Assembly: GCF_000786695.1 (NCBI RefSeq)
Contig: NZ_CP009962.1
Coordinates: forward strand, 1,302,001 to 1,366,000
Reading direction: 5' to 3'
Source of the DNA: Collimonas arenae
GTDB lineage: Bacteria; Pseudomonadota; Gammaproteobacteria; Burkholderiales; Burkholderiaceae_D
Length of the DNA stretch: 64,000 bases
Below are positions 1 to 9,698 of this stretch, one piece after another (positions within the stretch are counted from its first letter, which is position 1; each line of letters opens with the position of its first letter). The translations under genes and the position numbers were made by a program. The notes beneath the pieces are model-generated. The model saw nothing but the letters and a program-made list of their open reading frames with translations, did no database searches and was not told the origin of the DNA.

Positions 1-376
1 TATTTGGATAAGTTGATGTCTCAAATATGTAACTAAATATTACAAGTTGTAACTAATTTCAATAATTTGTAACAAAAAATATTATCTTTAGGATAGATTA
101 ACGACGCGATGTTTTGGCGTTTGGCAATTATTTGCGTTCACAACATTGTGCTGTCGTTAGTTGCGCAAAAACTAATTAATGCAACCGGCGGCAGGTTTGG
201 GGAGGGCCAGATGATGAGAACGACCTTCTGGAGGTTTTTTGGTTTGCCTGTCTGTCAGAGCTTTAGCAGAGATGTCAAAACGCACATTAAGTCGTCCACA
301 AGGCGATCTAATCAGCCTGGTTTGATTACACAAATAATTAAATTCTTAACTCTAAAAACGATAGGGAGTTTTGCTT
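1..376. other. AT-rich region upstream of the TonB-dependent receptor gene
   Basis: No gene is supported here. The first 110 bases are much richer in A and T than the rest of the window and carry the phased repeats listed separately. A 107-codon open frame at 109-432 runs into the receptor gene in another frame and has no family resemblance, so I do not call it. The region probably holds the promoter of the receptor gene and perhaps that of a gene beyond the left edge. Confidence 0.6.
28..73 (+). repeat. Three TGTAAC direct repeats phased at 20 bp
   Basis: TGTAAC occurs at 28-33, 48-53 and 68-73, exactly 20 bp apart, which is about two helical turns. The first two copies extend to TGTAACTAA. 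The second lies inside an inverted repeat, TTACAA-G-TTGTAA (40-52). The regular spacing suggests a protein binding several times on one face of the DNA, as an activator or repressor of the receptor gene or of a gene to the left. The regulator is not identifiable from the site. Confidence 0.45.
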
Positions 377-3169
377 ATGTTCAGGGAACGAAAATTGTCA
401 CAGTCATTGCGGCTGGCATTTTTTACCGGTAGCGTGGCAGTCGGGGTCGGCATGATGTCGCCAGCCTCATATGCAGAGGAGACAAACGATGACAAACCGA
501 TGGGACGGGTTGAAATCACAGGTTCGAATATCAAACGGACGCAGCAGGAAGGACCGGCATCAACGCAAATCCTGACGCGCAAGGATATCCAGCAATCGGG
601 TAAGACTTCGGTCGCCGATGTAGTGCGCAGTCTTTCCGCCGACAACAACGGCTCCATCAGCGGGTCATTCACCAACGGTTTCGCCGGCAGCGCTTCGGGT
701 GTGTCGTTGCGTGGACTCTCCGTCAATTCAACCTTGGTGCTGATTAATGGCCGCCGCACTGCACCTTACGGTCTGGGCGATGACGGTCAACGCAGCTTTG
801 TCGATTTGAATTCGATCCCGCTCGGCGCGGTCGACCGCATCGAAGTGCTGAAAGACGGCGCCTCTGCGATCTACGGTTCGGATGCGATTGCTGGCGTGGT
901 CAACATCATCTTGCGTGAAACCTATGAAGGCAAGACCATTTCCGGTTCGCTGGGCACTTCCGGCCATGGAGATGGCACATTGAGAAGCGTATCAGGCACT
1001 TTCGGTTTCGGTAATCTGGAAGATGACAAGTACAACTATTTCTTCAGTATCGATGCCAAGCAGAGCAACGCAATCTGGCAAAAAGATCGCCCTGAGTATC
1101 TCGGACAGGCTGATGCGCGTCCGTGGGGAGGCCGTGATCAGCGCGCCGGCGCTACGACCAGCAGCAACACTGGCGGCAACAGTTTGGTTGGTACCGTACG
1201 TCCGGTGGATGCCGCCGGCAACACTATTCCTGGTCGAGGCATTCAGAACCTGCCTGGTTGCGCTTATATCGACCGCGGTACGTCGATCAATTCCGGTGGC
1301 GGCTGCCTGTGGGACCCGATCAAGGGTGGTTACCAGACGGTGCAGCCGGAAACGCAAAATATCAATCTGTTTGGTCGCGGCACGTTGAAAATTAGCGGCG
1401 ACATGCAAGCGTATGCCGAGGCGGGTTTGTTCAATTCACAGGCCAAGACGCTGACCACGCCATCTGCGTTGACCGGCGCCGGTTTCGATTTGATCAATCA
1501 ACGCGTCTTCGATACCGGTACCGGCCCCAACCAGTTGCTGTTACCTATCGGTCATCCAGACAATCCATTTTCCGATGCGCGGGCCCGTCCGCGCTGGGTT
1601 GATCCAAACCGTCCGCGCACCTCCGATCTCGATACCACCGTAACGCGTTTGCTGGTAGGCGTGAAGGGTACATCGTTCGGCTGGGACTACGACAGCGGCA
1701 TCCTGTATGCGCAAAGCAAAACAGAACGCACCCAGAATGGCTACTACCGCAGTAGTGCGTTGCAGACCGCGATCAATAACGGTTCATTCCGCATCGGCCA
1801 GGCTGGCGCGCTGAATTCCGCGCAGACATTGGGGTTCGTCTCGCCGGAGTTGAAAAATTCAGCTACCACCAAACTCGCCTTGTGGGATTTCAAGGGGACG
1901 CGTGAATTCGGCCGGCTGCCAGGCGGTCCAATCGGTATCGCGATCGGTGGCGAACTCCGCCACGAATCGACGGACAGCGAAGCGACGCCGTTCACCAACA
2001 TCAACGACATCGTCGGACTGGGTTATGCTTCTGCCCGCGCTTCGCGCAACATCAGCTCCCTGTACACGGAGTTGGCATTGCCGGTTATTAAGCAGCTGGA
2101 ATTCCAGCTCGCCTTGCGGACCGATCAGTACTCCGATTTCGGTAATTCGACTACGCCCAAGATCGGCTTCAAATTTACGCCTATCCCGCAACTGGCTTTC
2201 CGCGGTACGTATGCAGAAGGTTTCCGTGCGCCTGGTCCGGCTGAAAGCGGCGATAGCGCGGTCTCAGCTTATACAACTTACAATCGCGATCCGGTGCGTT
2301 GCCCTGTCACGAATCTCTCGGCGGATTGTACCGATGGTAAGAATGTTGGCGCGATCACCGTTGGCAACAAGAACCTGAAACCGGAGAAATCGCAAAGCTA
2401 CAGCCTGGGTTTCATCCTCGAGCCGATCAAGAACACCAGTATTTCGGTGGACTACTGGCGCATCGTCCGCAAGAATGAAATCACCGGATCCGACGCCGAT
2501 TCGATCATTGCCGATCCGTCGTTATTCCCGGATGCGACAGTGGTACGTGGCGAACCGACTGCGGACTTTCCGGGACTGGTTGGTCCCATCCTGCTTGTCA
2601 AAGCGCCTTATATCAATGCCGGTCAGACACGTACCAGCGGCGTTGACATCGATATGCGCAGCCGCTTTGATCTGAATTCGTATGGTCGCATCACGACCGG
2701 CTTGACGGTTTCCCAGATGTTCGAATTCAAGCGCACTACCAACGGCGTGACACAAAATTTTGTCGGCACACATGGCGATAAGAACCTGTCAGGCAATGGC
2801 GGCACGCCGCGCACTCGTGCATCGGCATCCGTCGCCTGGGACCGTGGTCCGTTCAATGTCACCACTTCGCTCAATTATGTGAGCGGAATAGAGGACAAGA
2901 ACCAGGCCGGCGGTCCTTGTCTGGATCTGGATCCTGTGACAAAAAATCCGCTGATGGGTTGTCGTGTAGCGTCGTTTACGACTGTCGATTTGTTTGGCCG
3001 CTGGGACGTGACCAAGCAATGGCAAGTGACGGCGGCGGTCGCCAATCTGTTTGACCGCCTGGCGCCGCTGGATGTGCAAACCTATGGCCGCGTCAACTAT
3101 AACCCGTCTCTGCATCAGTCCGGCGCGGTGGGGCGTTTCTTCACGCTGGGTGCTCGCTACACCTTCTAA
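377..3169 (+). CDS. TonB-dependent outer-membrane receptor
   Basis: This is a 930-aa outer-membrane transporter that should take up a large substrate using energy passed from TonB-ExbBD. The N-terminus has a signal peptide ending near SYAEE (about residue 33). A plug domain follows with VEITGSNIKR, the LRGLSVNSTLVLINGRR segment and AIYGSDAIAGVVNIIL. The rest is beta-barrel and ends in GRFFTLGARYTF, with the terminal Phe typical of barrel proteins. I start it at the ATG at 377, eight bases after AGGGAG (363-368); the TTG at 371 is too close to that site. The plug resembles receptors of the large subfamily linked to carbohydrate or peptide uptake rather than classical siderophore receptors, but the substrate cannot be read from sequence. 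No TonB or periplasmic partner gene is adjacent. Confidence 0.93.
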   Translation: MFRERKLSQSLRLAFFTGSVAVGVGMMSPASYAEETNDDKPMGRVEITGSNIKRTQQEGPASTQILTRKDIQQSGKTSVADVVRSLSADNNGSISGSFTNGFAGSASGVSLRGLSVNSTLVLINGRRTAPYGLGDDGQRSFVDLNSIPLGAVDRIEVLKDGASAIYGSDAIAGVVNIILRETYEGKTISGSLGTSGHGDGTLRSVSGTFGFGNLEDDKYNYFFSIDAKQSNAIWQKDRPEYLGQADARPWGGRDQRAGATTSSNTGGNSLVGTVRPVDAAGNTIPGRGIQNLPGCAYIDRGTSINSGGGCLWDPIKGGYQTVQPETQNINLFGRGTLKISGDMQAYAEAGLFNSQAKTLTTPSALTGAGFDLINQRVFDTGTGPNQLLLPIGHPDNPFSDARARPRWVDPNRPRTSDLDTTVTRLLVGVKGTSFGWDYDSGILYAQSKTERTQNGYYRSSALQTAINNGSFRIGQAGALNSAQTLGFVSPELKNSATTKLALWDFKGTREFGRLPGGPIGIAIGGELRHESTDSEATPFTNINDIVGLGYASARASRNISSLYTELALPVIKQLEFQLALRTDQYSDFGNSTTPKIGFKFTPIPQLAFRGTYAEGFRAPGPAESGDSAVSAYTTYNRDPVRCPVTNLSADCTDGKNVGAITVGNKNLKPEKSQSYSLGFILEPIKNTSISVDYWRIVRKNEITGSDADSIIADPSLFPDATVVRGEPTADFPGLVGPILLVKAPYINAGQTRTSGVDIDMRSRFDLNSYGRITTGLTVSQMFEFKRTTNGVTQNFVGTHGDKNLSGNGGTPRTRASASVAWDRGPFNVTTSLNYVSGIEDKNQAGGPCLDLDPVTKNPLMGCRVASFTTVDLFGRWDVTKQWQVTAAVANLFDRLAPLDVQTYGRVNYNPSLHQSGAVGRFFTLGARYTF

Positions 3170-3196
3170 GCGTGGTAACCGGTTAGCCGCTGTAAT

Positions 3197-3236
3197 AAAA
3201 AAACGCCAGGGAGAATAATCTCCCTGGCGTTTTTTT
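3197..3236. terminator. Bidirectional terminator between convergent genes
   Basis: A 12-bp perfect stem, ACGCCAGGGAGA at 3203-3214 and TCTCCCTGGCGT at 3219-3230, has a 4-base loop and is flanked by an A run on the left and a T run on the right. It can therefore end transcription of both the receptor gene (plus) and the metalloprotease lipoprotein gene (minus). Confidence 0.92.
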
Positions 3237-3275
3237 ACGCGACAGCTTCGCTGCGTCAGAAATCCGGTCGCCGGA

Positions 3276-6086
3276 TCAGTGAGGGAAGCTGACCAGGCGC
3301 GCCTGCATTGCTGAAGACAGGCTCAGGTCAAAACGGCCGCCGCTTGGCAGGCTCTTGATATCAAATGTCGCGCTACCGTTTTGCAGGCCATTGCCGAGTA
3401 CGGTTTTGGCGCCGCTTGGGGAGATGTACATCAATGACAAGAACGGTTCCAGCGCAGCGTTCCAGGTGACGTTCAATTTACCGTTCTGGACGTTCCAGCC
3501 CACCGATGACGCCATTGCCTGGGCATTGCCCGCGGTAGTGCTCGCTGCTTTCGCACGTTGTACCTGACCCGGCTGGCGCAGTGTTTGCACTTGTCCGTTA
3601 TTCAGCACATCGATCGTGGCGATTTCTCCGGGATTGGGCAGGCTGACCCAGAAGTGGCTGGTTTTATCAGTCGTATCGGCAACGCTGACCGGTTCAAACG
3701 GCAAGGTATAGGTCTGGCCGGATACCGTGCGCAAGCGCACAGCATAGGTCGATTTGGCGGTGGCTGTATCGATGCGCAATTTAGTGGCTGAAGCGGAAGC
3801 CGGATGCAACAGCACGCCTTGCGCAGTGATCTCGCCGGCGATGGTCAGATAGCCGTCCGGGGCGGTCGCGACATCTGCAGCAGCATTCAATACGAGAGGT
3901 TGTGGAATCGCTGCAGTACGGGATTCGGCAAACTGTTGCGCCCGGACATAGCTGAAATCAGAGAACCAGGTACCGCCGCAATAACCCATGACATCTTTCA
4001 TTTGCGTGTTGCTTGGTGTAAGCGGCGAGCTCAGTGTACCTACCTGGGTGTCGCTGTCGTACAAGCTATTGTAGACAGCCAGCGAGCTCAAGTCGGCGTT
4101 GGTGTTGGGGAAGGCTGGATCTGGATTCCCTGCGCCGCCGCAAGGTGCATGGCTCAGGGAATGGTTGTGGCCCATTTCATGCACCATGATGGCCTGCCAT
4201 TGCGGCCAGTTATTGTTGAACGGATCGCCTTGGCCGGCGCTGCTGGTCCAGTCCAGGCCGATCGCAGCGACCGCAGAACTGTTCCCTTGCGCCCGGTTTC
4301 CGACATAACCCAGGCCGGCGATAAATGACGACGGTATCGGCGTGTACATGGGAACAAAGCCGTAATAGAAGGCGTTCGGGTCTTCGGCTTCACGGGTGCT
4401 TTCCAGCTGGCTTAATGTCGTTCCCCAACTCATGGAAGTGGTAGTCGTTGCGCCTGTGATAGTGAGAGGCAGGCGGCTTTGTACTTTGATATTGCCGTTT
4501 GCGTAAGGATAGACACGGGCCAGCGCTTTCTGCACATCGGACAGATTCTGTGGCAATACCCCTGTGGCGCTACCAACTGTCAATGGCACCAGCACTACGC
4601 GTATGCTGGTCGGCGCGCCAACCACCGGCGAAACGTCTTGGCTGGCCGGGCTATTGTTGGCGCTGGCTGCTATCTTGATGCTGACCTTGACGCCCGGTTG
4701 CACCCAGGCCGCAGGCAGTACGGCGTTGAAAGTACTGTTCAGGTTGTAGTCGTCTTTTGCAGTAGGCAGATTGGCAGGGCCGTTCATCGCCAGCGTACCA
4801 AGTGCGACGCCAGTTGTGCTGGTAGCCGACAAATTTACTACCGGACTTTTAGCACCGGCGGCGGGTGCCAGTACGGTTGCACGTACAAGGGCAGGCCGGC
4901 CTGGTGTGAGGCGCAGCGTCAGGTCGGTAGAACTTTTATCGAATACATGTACAAAGTCGACGTTGCTAATCCACAAGCCCACATTCCCGGTGTTGTCGAT
5001 TGTGCCGGCATTGATGCCTGCCTGGCCGGGTGCGGTCAATGTCAGCGTGCCGCTGCTTCCCAGGGCTACGCTCAACACCAGTTGTGTAGTGCTGCTGCTG
5101 ACGATGGCGGCGGTCACACTGCCGACGGTGGCGCTGGTGACAGTGTTCAGGTTGGTGCCGGTAACGGTTAACACCACGGTGCCGTTGTTGCTGACGCTCT
5201 GTAGAGCGGTCGCCGTGACCGTCGGGACAACTGAAAAGGCACTGGCGCTGATCACTTCCTGATGGGGATCGACAGCAATCAGGGTGCCCGAAGCCGCACC
5301 AGGCGGTACGACGAATGTGACGGCGCTGTTGGAAGCAGTGGTTACAGAAGCAACGGTGCCGTTAGCAAAGCGGATATTCTTGACCGCAGCCAAGCCGCTA
5401 CCGTTGATTGTGACGTTGCTGCCGATGACGCCGCTTTGCGGCAGTATCGCAACAATCGATGCCGGCACATAGCCGTAAAGCTGATAGGAGGTATTCACTG
5501 GCGCACTGTTCACGATCAGCGTCAGCGTACCGGAAATTGCCTGCGTCGGCATGGTCAGGGTCGCCGTGGTGCTGGAGCTGTTGACGACGGTCAGATTGAC
5601 GCCGGCGATCTGATAGGCGCTGATCCGGTTCAGGTTCTGGCCCTGGATCGTGAAATTGGTTCCGACAGCGATGTTGCTGGAGGATACGCTTGTAACCAGC
5701 GGTGCCGGCAGGCTGGAAACAAATGTCGCAGTCGATTGCACCGAGAATCCCGGGCCGGATAGGGTAATCACACCACTGACTGCCGTGGCCGGAATCGTCA
5801 TTGCGATCTGGCTGTCGCTAACGATAGAAAACGTGACGGCAACGCCGCCGATGCTGACTGCGGTTACTTTTTGAAAGCCTGTACCAGTGAGATTGACGAT
5901 AGCACCGGCGGATGCGCTCGAAGCTGACAGTGCTGAAATACTGACAGCTGCCGCCGGAGTTGGAGCGGCAATCGAGTTTGGCGCAGGCGCTGAGTTGTCG
6001 CTTGATCCGCCTCCGCCGCCGCAACCGGACTGGCTCAGCATGACGCCTACTAAAGCGAGAGCGAGAAGAATTCTATGATTTTTCAT
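3276..6086 (-). CDS. IPT/TIG-repeat lipoprotein with metzincin-type zinc protease domain
   Basis: This 936-aa protein begins with a lipoprotein signal peptide (lipobox LSQSGC, Cys about residue 22) and a poly-Gly linker, so it should be anchored to a membrane. Residues about 45-370 hold roughly four IPT/TIG immunoglobulin-like repeats, recognisable by repeated GTGF, GSNVTINGSGL and GTNL turns. The protease part has the zinc motif HEMGHNHSLSH (from residue 636), matching HExxHxxxxxH, followed by a likely Met-turn, DVMGYC. The region just before it resembles the beta-sandwich of M66 (StcE-like) proteases, which cleave mucin-type glycoproteins. Family M66 is therefore my best guess; another metzincin family is possible. 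The target is unknown. The gene stands alone and converges on the TonB receptor gene. Confidence 0.85.
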   Translation of the reverse strand: MKNHRILLALALVGVMLSQSGCGGGGGSSDNSAPAPNSIAAPTPAAAVSISALSASSASAGAIVNLTGTGFQKVTAVSIGGVAVTFSIVSDSQIAMTIPATAVSGVITLSGPGFSVQSTATFVSSLPAPLVTSVSSSNIAVGTNFTIQGQNLNRISAYQIAGVNLTVVNSSSTTATLTMPTQAISGTLTLIVNSAPVNTSYQLYGYVPASIVAILPQSGVIGSNVTINGSGLAAVKNIRFANGTVASVTTASNSAVTFVVPPGAASGTLIAVDPHQEVISASAFSVVPTVTATALQSVSNNGTVVLTVTGTNLNTVTSATVGSVTAAIVSSSTTQLVLSVALGSSGTLTLTAPGQAGINAGTIDNTGNVGLWISNVDFVHVFDKSSTDLTLRLTPGRPALVRATVLAPAAGAKSPVVNLSATSTTGVALGTLAMNGPANLPTAKDDYNLNSTFNAVLPAAWVQPGVKVSIKIAASANNSPASQDVSPVVGAPTSIRVVLVPLTVGSATGVLPQNLSDVQKALARVYPYANGNIKVQSRLPLTITGATTTTSMSWGTTLSQLESTREAEDPNAFYYGFVPMYTPIPSSFIAGLGYVGNRAQGNSSAVAAIGLDWTSSAGQGDPFNNNWPQWQAIMVHEMGHNHSLSHAPCGGAGNPDPAFPNTNADLSSLAVYNSLYDSDTQVGTLSSPLTPSNTQMKDVMGYCGGTWFSDFSYVRAQQFAESRTAAIPQPLVLNAAADVATAPDGYLTIAGEITAQGVLLHPASASATKLRIDTATAKSTYAVRLRTVSGQTYTLPFEPVSVADTTDKTSHFWVSLPNPGEIATIDVLNNGQVQTLRQPGQVQRAKAASTTAGNAQAMASSVGWNVQNGKLNVTWNAALEPFLSLMYISPSGAKTVLGNGLQNGSATFDIKSLPSGGRFDLSLSSAMQARLVSFPH

Positions 6087-6545
6087 GTTAAAGCACTGCC
6101 TTTGAGCTCAAGGGAGCTTGGTTATTTGACTAAAAAAGTGGGAGGTTCCCGCCAGCGTTCTGGTAGCAGGATGTTGTTTTATGGAAATAACGGACGTAAT
6201 TGTAGTTGCGGAAGATGCTTGCCGTAAAGCATCTAGTGTTCAAGCGTTGTCTATTGGGGATTGACTTGGCGACGATGTTCGTGCCGCATTGATACTCGAT
6301 GCAATATCCGCATTTGCTGCGTGCAGCATTTGGATATATGGAAAGGGGGGATTGAAAGCGGGCGTGGCATGCGTATTAAGCGTGGCTGCTTCGTAATCAG
6401 GCAGGAAACCAAACCACATGGGAAAACCCCGCGCGCAGCGTGTTATCTCTGCTGGCTTCGTATCGCTGACTTAACATATACGGTGGAGCAGTACGCTGGC
6501 ATGTGATGAAGAGGAGCCAATGGCGCAAAATGGATAATACGGCAG
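6087..6545. other. Intergenic region upstream of the metalloprotease lipoprotein gene
   Basis: No gene is supported. A small perfect hairpin, AGATGCTT at 6213-6220 and AAGCATCT at 6227-6234, lies about 130 bases before the lipoprotein start and could belong to its leader. I looked for a c-di-GMP or other common riboswitch core and saw none. An 81-codon frame at 6261-6506 has no coding signal. Confidence 0.5.
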
Positions 6546-6577
6546 AAAACAAAAAGGCTCACATCGCTGTGAGCCTT
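6546..6577 (-). terminator. Terminator downstream of the tRNA gene
   Basis: A 10-bp perfect stem, AAGGCTCACA at 6554-6563 and TGTGAGCCTT at 6568-6577, has a TCGC loop. Read on the minus strand it runs into TTTTTGTTTT, so it should end transcription of the tRNA gene just upstream. Confidence 0.85.
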
Positions 6578-6596
6578 ATGTTTACTGCGGTGTTGC

Positions 6597-6675
<79 letters not shown>

Positions 6676-6798
6676 AATTCCTTAGGGCACTGTCACGCCT
6701 TACTTGCCGTGCGGCGATATGGCGCTACACTCGGTATGACAGAATCAAAAATCAATCTCGTATTATAGGAAAATACCAGAACAAAAGGTAGTCGAATT

Positions 6799-6835
6799 GC
6801 AGTGAATCATCCAAAAGTCATGAATGATTCACTGC
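6799..6835 (-). other. Stem-loop immediately downstream of rpoD
   Basis: A 12-bp perfect stem (GCAGTGAATCAT at 6799-6810, ATGATTCACTGC at 6824-6835) begins six bases after the rpoD stop. No T run follows it on the minus strand, so it is a weak candidate for an intrinsic terminator. It may act as a 3'-end stabiliser of the operon mRNA. Confidence 0.5.
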
Positions 6836-6840
6836 AAGAC

Positions 6841-9333
6841 TTAATTACCTTCGAGGAAGCTCTTCAGCTTGTCGGAACGAGAAGGGTGGCGCAGCTTGCG
6901 CAGCGCTTTGGCTTCTATTTGACGAATCCGTTCACGAGTGACGTCGAATTGCTTGCCGACTTCTTCCAGGGTATGGTCGGTCGACATTTCGATGCCGAAG
7001 CGCATCCGCAATACCTTGGCTTCACGCGGGGTCAGTGAGTCCAGGATATCCTTCACTACACCGCGCATCGATGCGTGCAAAGCGGCATCGGCTGGCGCTA
7101 GCGTGTTGTTGTCTTCGATGAAATCGCCGAGATGAGAATCGTCGTCGTCGCCGATCGGTGTTTCCATCGAAATCGGTTCCTTGGCGATCTTCATGATCTT
7201 GCGGATTTTATCTTCCGGCATTTCCATCTTGATCGCCAGTGTTGCAGGATCCGGCTCGGCGCCGGTTTCTTGCAAGATTTGACGCGAGATGCGGTTCATC
7301 TTGTTGATCGTTTCGATCATGTGCACCGGAATCCGGATAGTGCGCGCCTGATCGGCGATCGAACGTGTGATGGCCTGGCGAATCCACCAGGTTGCATAGG
7401 TCGAGAATTTATAGCCGCGGCGATATTCGAACTTGTCGACTGCCTTCATCAAACCAATATTGCCTTCCTGGATCAGATCCAGGAATTGCAGGCCGCGATT
7501 GGTGTATTTCTTCGCAATCGAGATCACCAGCCGCAAGTTGGCCTCGGTCATCTCGCGCTTGGCCATACGCGCTTTTCTTTCGCCGGCGCCCATCTTCTTG
7601 TTGATGCCGCGCAGGTCTGGCAAAGGCAGCACGACGCGCGCCTGCAAATCGATCAGGCGCTGCTGCAGTTCTTTCACTGCAGGCACGTTACGGCCCAGGA
7701 CAATGCTGTAGGCGTGATTACCTTCGACTTCGCCGTCGACCCAGTCCAGATTGGTTTCATTTCCCGGGAAAACCTTGATGAAATGCGGACGCGGCATACC
7801 GCATTTGTTCACCGCAACGTCAAGGATCTGGCGCTCGATCTGGCGCACCTCATCGACCTGACCACGCAGGGTGTCGCACAGTTTTTCGACAACCTTGGCG
7901 GTAAAGCGAATACCCAGCAACTCGTTCGAGATGATTTCCTGCGCCTTGACGTAGGGCTTGGAGTTGTAGCCTTCTTTTTCGAAAGCTTTGCGCATCTTGT
8001 CGAACTGGGTCGAGATGGTTTCAAACTTGCCGAGCGCATCGCGCTTCAGTTGCTCAAGTTGTTCCGCCGAGAAGCCTGCGGCGCCGGAGGTCGAGCTGGC
8101 GTCCTCTTCTTCCTCGTCTTCTTCTTCCTCTTCCTCGTCTTCGTCGTTTTCCTCGTCGCTGGTGGCCGCAGCGGCTGCGCTGACAGCTACCGCATCGTCG
8201 CTCTGGTTAGGGTCAACCAGGCCATCGACGATTTCATCAATCTTGATTTCATCCTTGCCGATTTTCTCGGCGGCCAACAGGATTTCAGCGATAGTGGTCG
8301 GGCAGGCCGAGATTGCCTGGATCATGTCTTTCAGGCCGTCTTCGATACGTTTGGCGATTTCGATTTCGCCTTCGCGCGTCAACAGTTCGACCGAACCCAT
8401 TTCACGCATGTACATGCGAACCGGGTCGGTGGTGCGGCCGAAGTCGGAGTCGACCGTCGACAGCGCCGCTTCAGCAGCTGCTTCGGCGTCGTCATCGCTG
8501 GCGACTGTCGCCACATTGTCCGACAACAGCAGCGTTTCTGCGTCTGGCGCCTGTTCGGAGACAGCAATCCCCATGTCGCTGAACGTACCGATGATGCCTT
8601 CGATGGCTTCCGGATCGATAATGTTTTCAGGCAGGTGATCGTTGATTTCTGCGAAGGTCAGGAAGCCGCGCTCCTTACCCATCTTGATCAGGGTCTTGAG
8701 TTTTTGACGGCGCGCTTCGAGTTCTTCTTCGCTTGCTTCGGTGTCGGATGAAAACGCATCCTTCAGCAAAGCCTTTTCCTTGGCTTTGCGATCCTTGGCC
8801 TTGGCTTTGTCTACTGCCTTCAATTCAGCGCGTTCGACCGCATTCAGCGCCGCGACTTCATCGTTCTCAGGTTGGAATTCTTTTGGCTTGCGACCACGAC
8901 GTCCTGGCACCTTAACCGACGGCAGGATATAGCCGGAGGTATCAATCGCCGCAAGAGTTGCGGCATCCGTGGTTTGACTTACGCCTGAGCCTATCATCAC
9001 GCTAACGTCGGCTTTGACAGGGGCCGCCGCTACGTTTTTGGCTGATTTGACGACTTTGAGTTGTGGTTTCTTGTTTGTCACAGGGGCTTTCGATTTCACA
9101 GATACTGGTTTTGCAACAGCTCTTGATGCTTTCGTGGTCGTTGCAGTTGCTTTAGAAACTACTTTCTTGCTAACGGGCTTACTGACAGGTGGCGACGATT
9201 TGGATGAGGCAGCCGTCTTTTTTACGGGGGACTTCGGTGGTGAAGAAGATGTGCTCGATTTGGCTGCTGCCGGCTTCGCATTTTTAACGGAAAGTGTCAG
9301 GGGTTTCGCAGGTCTCTTCATTGCATTCGCCAT
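6841..9333 (-). CDS. rpoD: RNA polymerase primary sigma factor RpoD (sigma-70)
   Basis: This is the housekeeping sigma factor of 830 aa, far longer than the 613 aa of E. coli RpoD. Conserved parts are region 1.1 (about 205-265), region 1.2 beginning [11 protein letters not shown], region 2 with [20 protein letters not shown] and ATWWIRQAI (from about 600), region 3, and region 4 with [20 protein letters not shown] at the C-terminus. The extra length is a Lys/Ala/Ser/Pro-rich N-terminal extension of about 200 residues and an almost pure Asp/Glu stretch near residue 400 in the non-conserved region. ATG codons at 9333 and 9321 and a TTG at 9348 are possible starts; none has a clear ribosome site, so the start is uncertain. 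It is the last gene of rpsU-yqeY-dnaG-rpoD and also has its own promoter. Confidence 0.97.
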   Translation of the reverse strand: MANAMKRPAKPLTLSVKNAKPAAAKSSTSSSPPKSPVKKTAASSKSSPPVSKPVSKKVVSKATATTTKASRAVAKPVSVKSKAPVTNKKPQLKVVKSAKNVAAAPVKADVSVMIGSGVSQTTDAATLAAIDTSGYILPSVKVPGRRGRKPKEFQPENDEVAALNAVERAELKAVDKAKAKDRKAKEKALLKDAFSSDTEASEEELEARRQKLKTLIKMGKERGFLTFAEINDHLPENIIDPEAIEGIIGTFSDMGIAVSEQAPDAETLLLSDNVATVASDDDAEAAAEAALSTVDSDFGRTTDPVRMYMREMGSVELLTREGEIEIAKRIEDGLKDMIQAISACPTTIAEILLAAEKIGKDEIKIDEIVDGLVDPNQSDDAVAVSAAAAATSDEENDEDEEEEEEDEEEEDASSTSGAAGFSAEQLEQLKRDALGKFETISTQFDKMRKAFEKEGYNSKPYVKAQEIISNELLGIRFTAKVVEKLCDTLRGQVDEVRQIERQILDVAVNKCGMPRPHFIKVFPGNETNLDWVDGEVEGNHAYSIVLGRNVPAVKELQQRLIDLQARVVLPLPDLRGINKKMGAGERKARMAKREMTEANLRLVISIAKKYTNRGLQFLDLIQEGNIGLMKAVDKFEYRRGYKFSTYATWWIRQAITRSIADQARTIRIPVHMIETINKMNRISRQILQETGAEPDPATLAIKMEMPEDKIRKIMKIAKEPISMETPIGDDDDSHLGDFIEDNNTLAPADAALHASMRGVVKDILDSLTPREAKVLRMRFGIEMSTDHTLEEVGKQFDVTRERIRQIEAKALRKLRHPSRSDKLKSFLEGN

Positions 9334-9567
9334 GGAATCAAATACCAATCTGGTTACACTGATGTTCGCTATGGGTGCCGCTGCTTGTACTCTGTCCGTT
9401 CGAATGTCGAGAAGCTTAAATCGCTGACAGAATTACCTGAGCACCGGTTCTTACTACTTTCGTCACGCCGTTCCTATCCATCTAAATCAATCTGGTGCTA
9501 CTATCAATCGAGCGCCAAAATGGCACCCGACTTGGTTGCCTCTAAGGCTTTGAATCTAAAGCCTTTA
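9334..9567 (-). other. rpoD leader region
   Basis: Transcripts from the promoter at 9568-9597 would carry a leader of about 225 bases before rpoD. Near its start it can form a hairpin (AAGGCTTT at 9544-9551, AAAGCCTT at 9558-9565) without a following T run. I see no known riboswitch or leader-peptide gene in it. Confidence 0.45.
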
Positions 9568-9597
9568 ATTATAGCATATGGAGGTGCTATCCTCCAA
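9568..9597 (-). promoter_or_regulatory. Candidate sigma-70 promoter of rpoD
   Basis: On the minus strand a perfect -10 box TATAAT (9568-9573) is preceded by TGC, an extended -10, and by a partial -35 box TTGGAG (9592-9597) at 18 bp. It lies between dnaG and rpoD, matching the known practice of giving rpoD a promoter inside or after dnaG. Confidence 0.7.
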
Positions 9598-9698
9598 TGC
9601 AAGCGGCTTTGCCGCGCCGCCGGATTTTCAGTTTTCGCCCTGATATGCTGATTTTATGCTTGGCTTGTGCCGAGCTTGTGCTTATATATTAGGCATTT

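Noticed and set aside
109..432. 107-codon frame upstream of the TonB receptor
   Set aside because: It overlaps the receptor's signal peptide in another frame, has no ribosome site and no recognisable sequence.
6087..6545. Possible riboswitch before the metalloprotease lipoprotein gene
   Set aside because: Only one short hairpin is visible; no conserved core of c-di-GMP, cobalamin or other common classes was found by eye.
7132..8751. 539-codon open frame antisense to rpoD
   Set aside because: It mirrors the rpoD codons and its translation (long Phe/Val/Leu runs opposite the Asp/Glu stretch) shows no family; a shadow of a strongly conserved gene.
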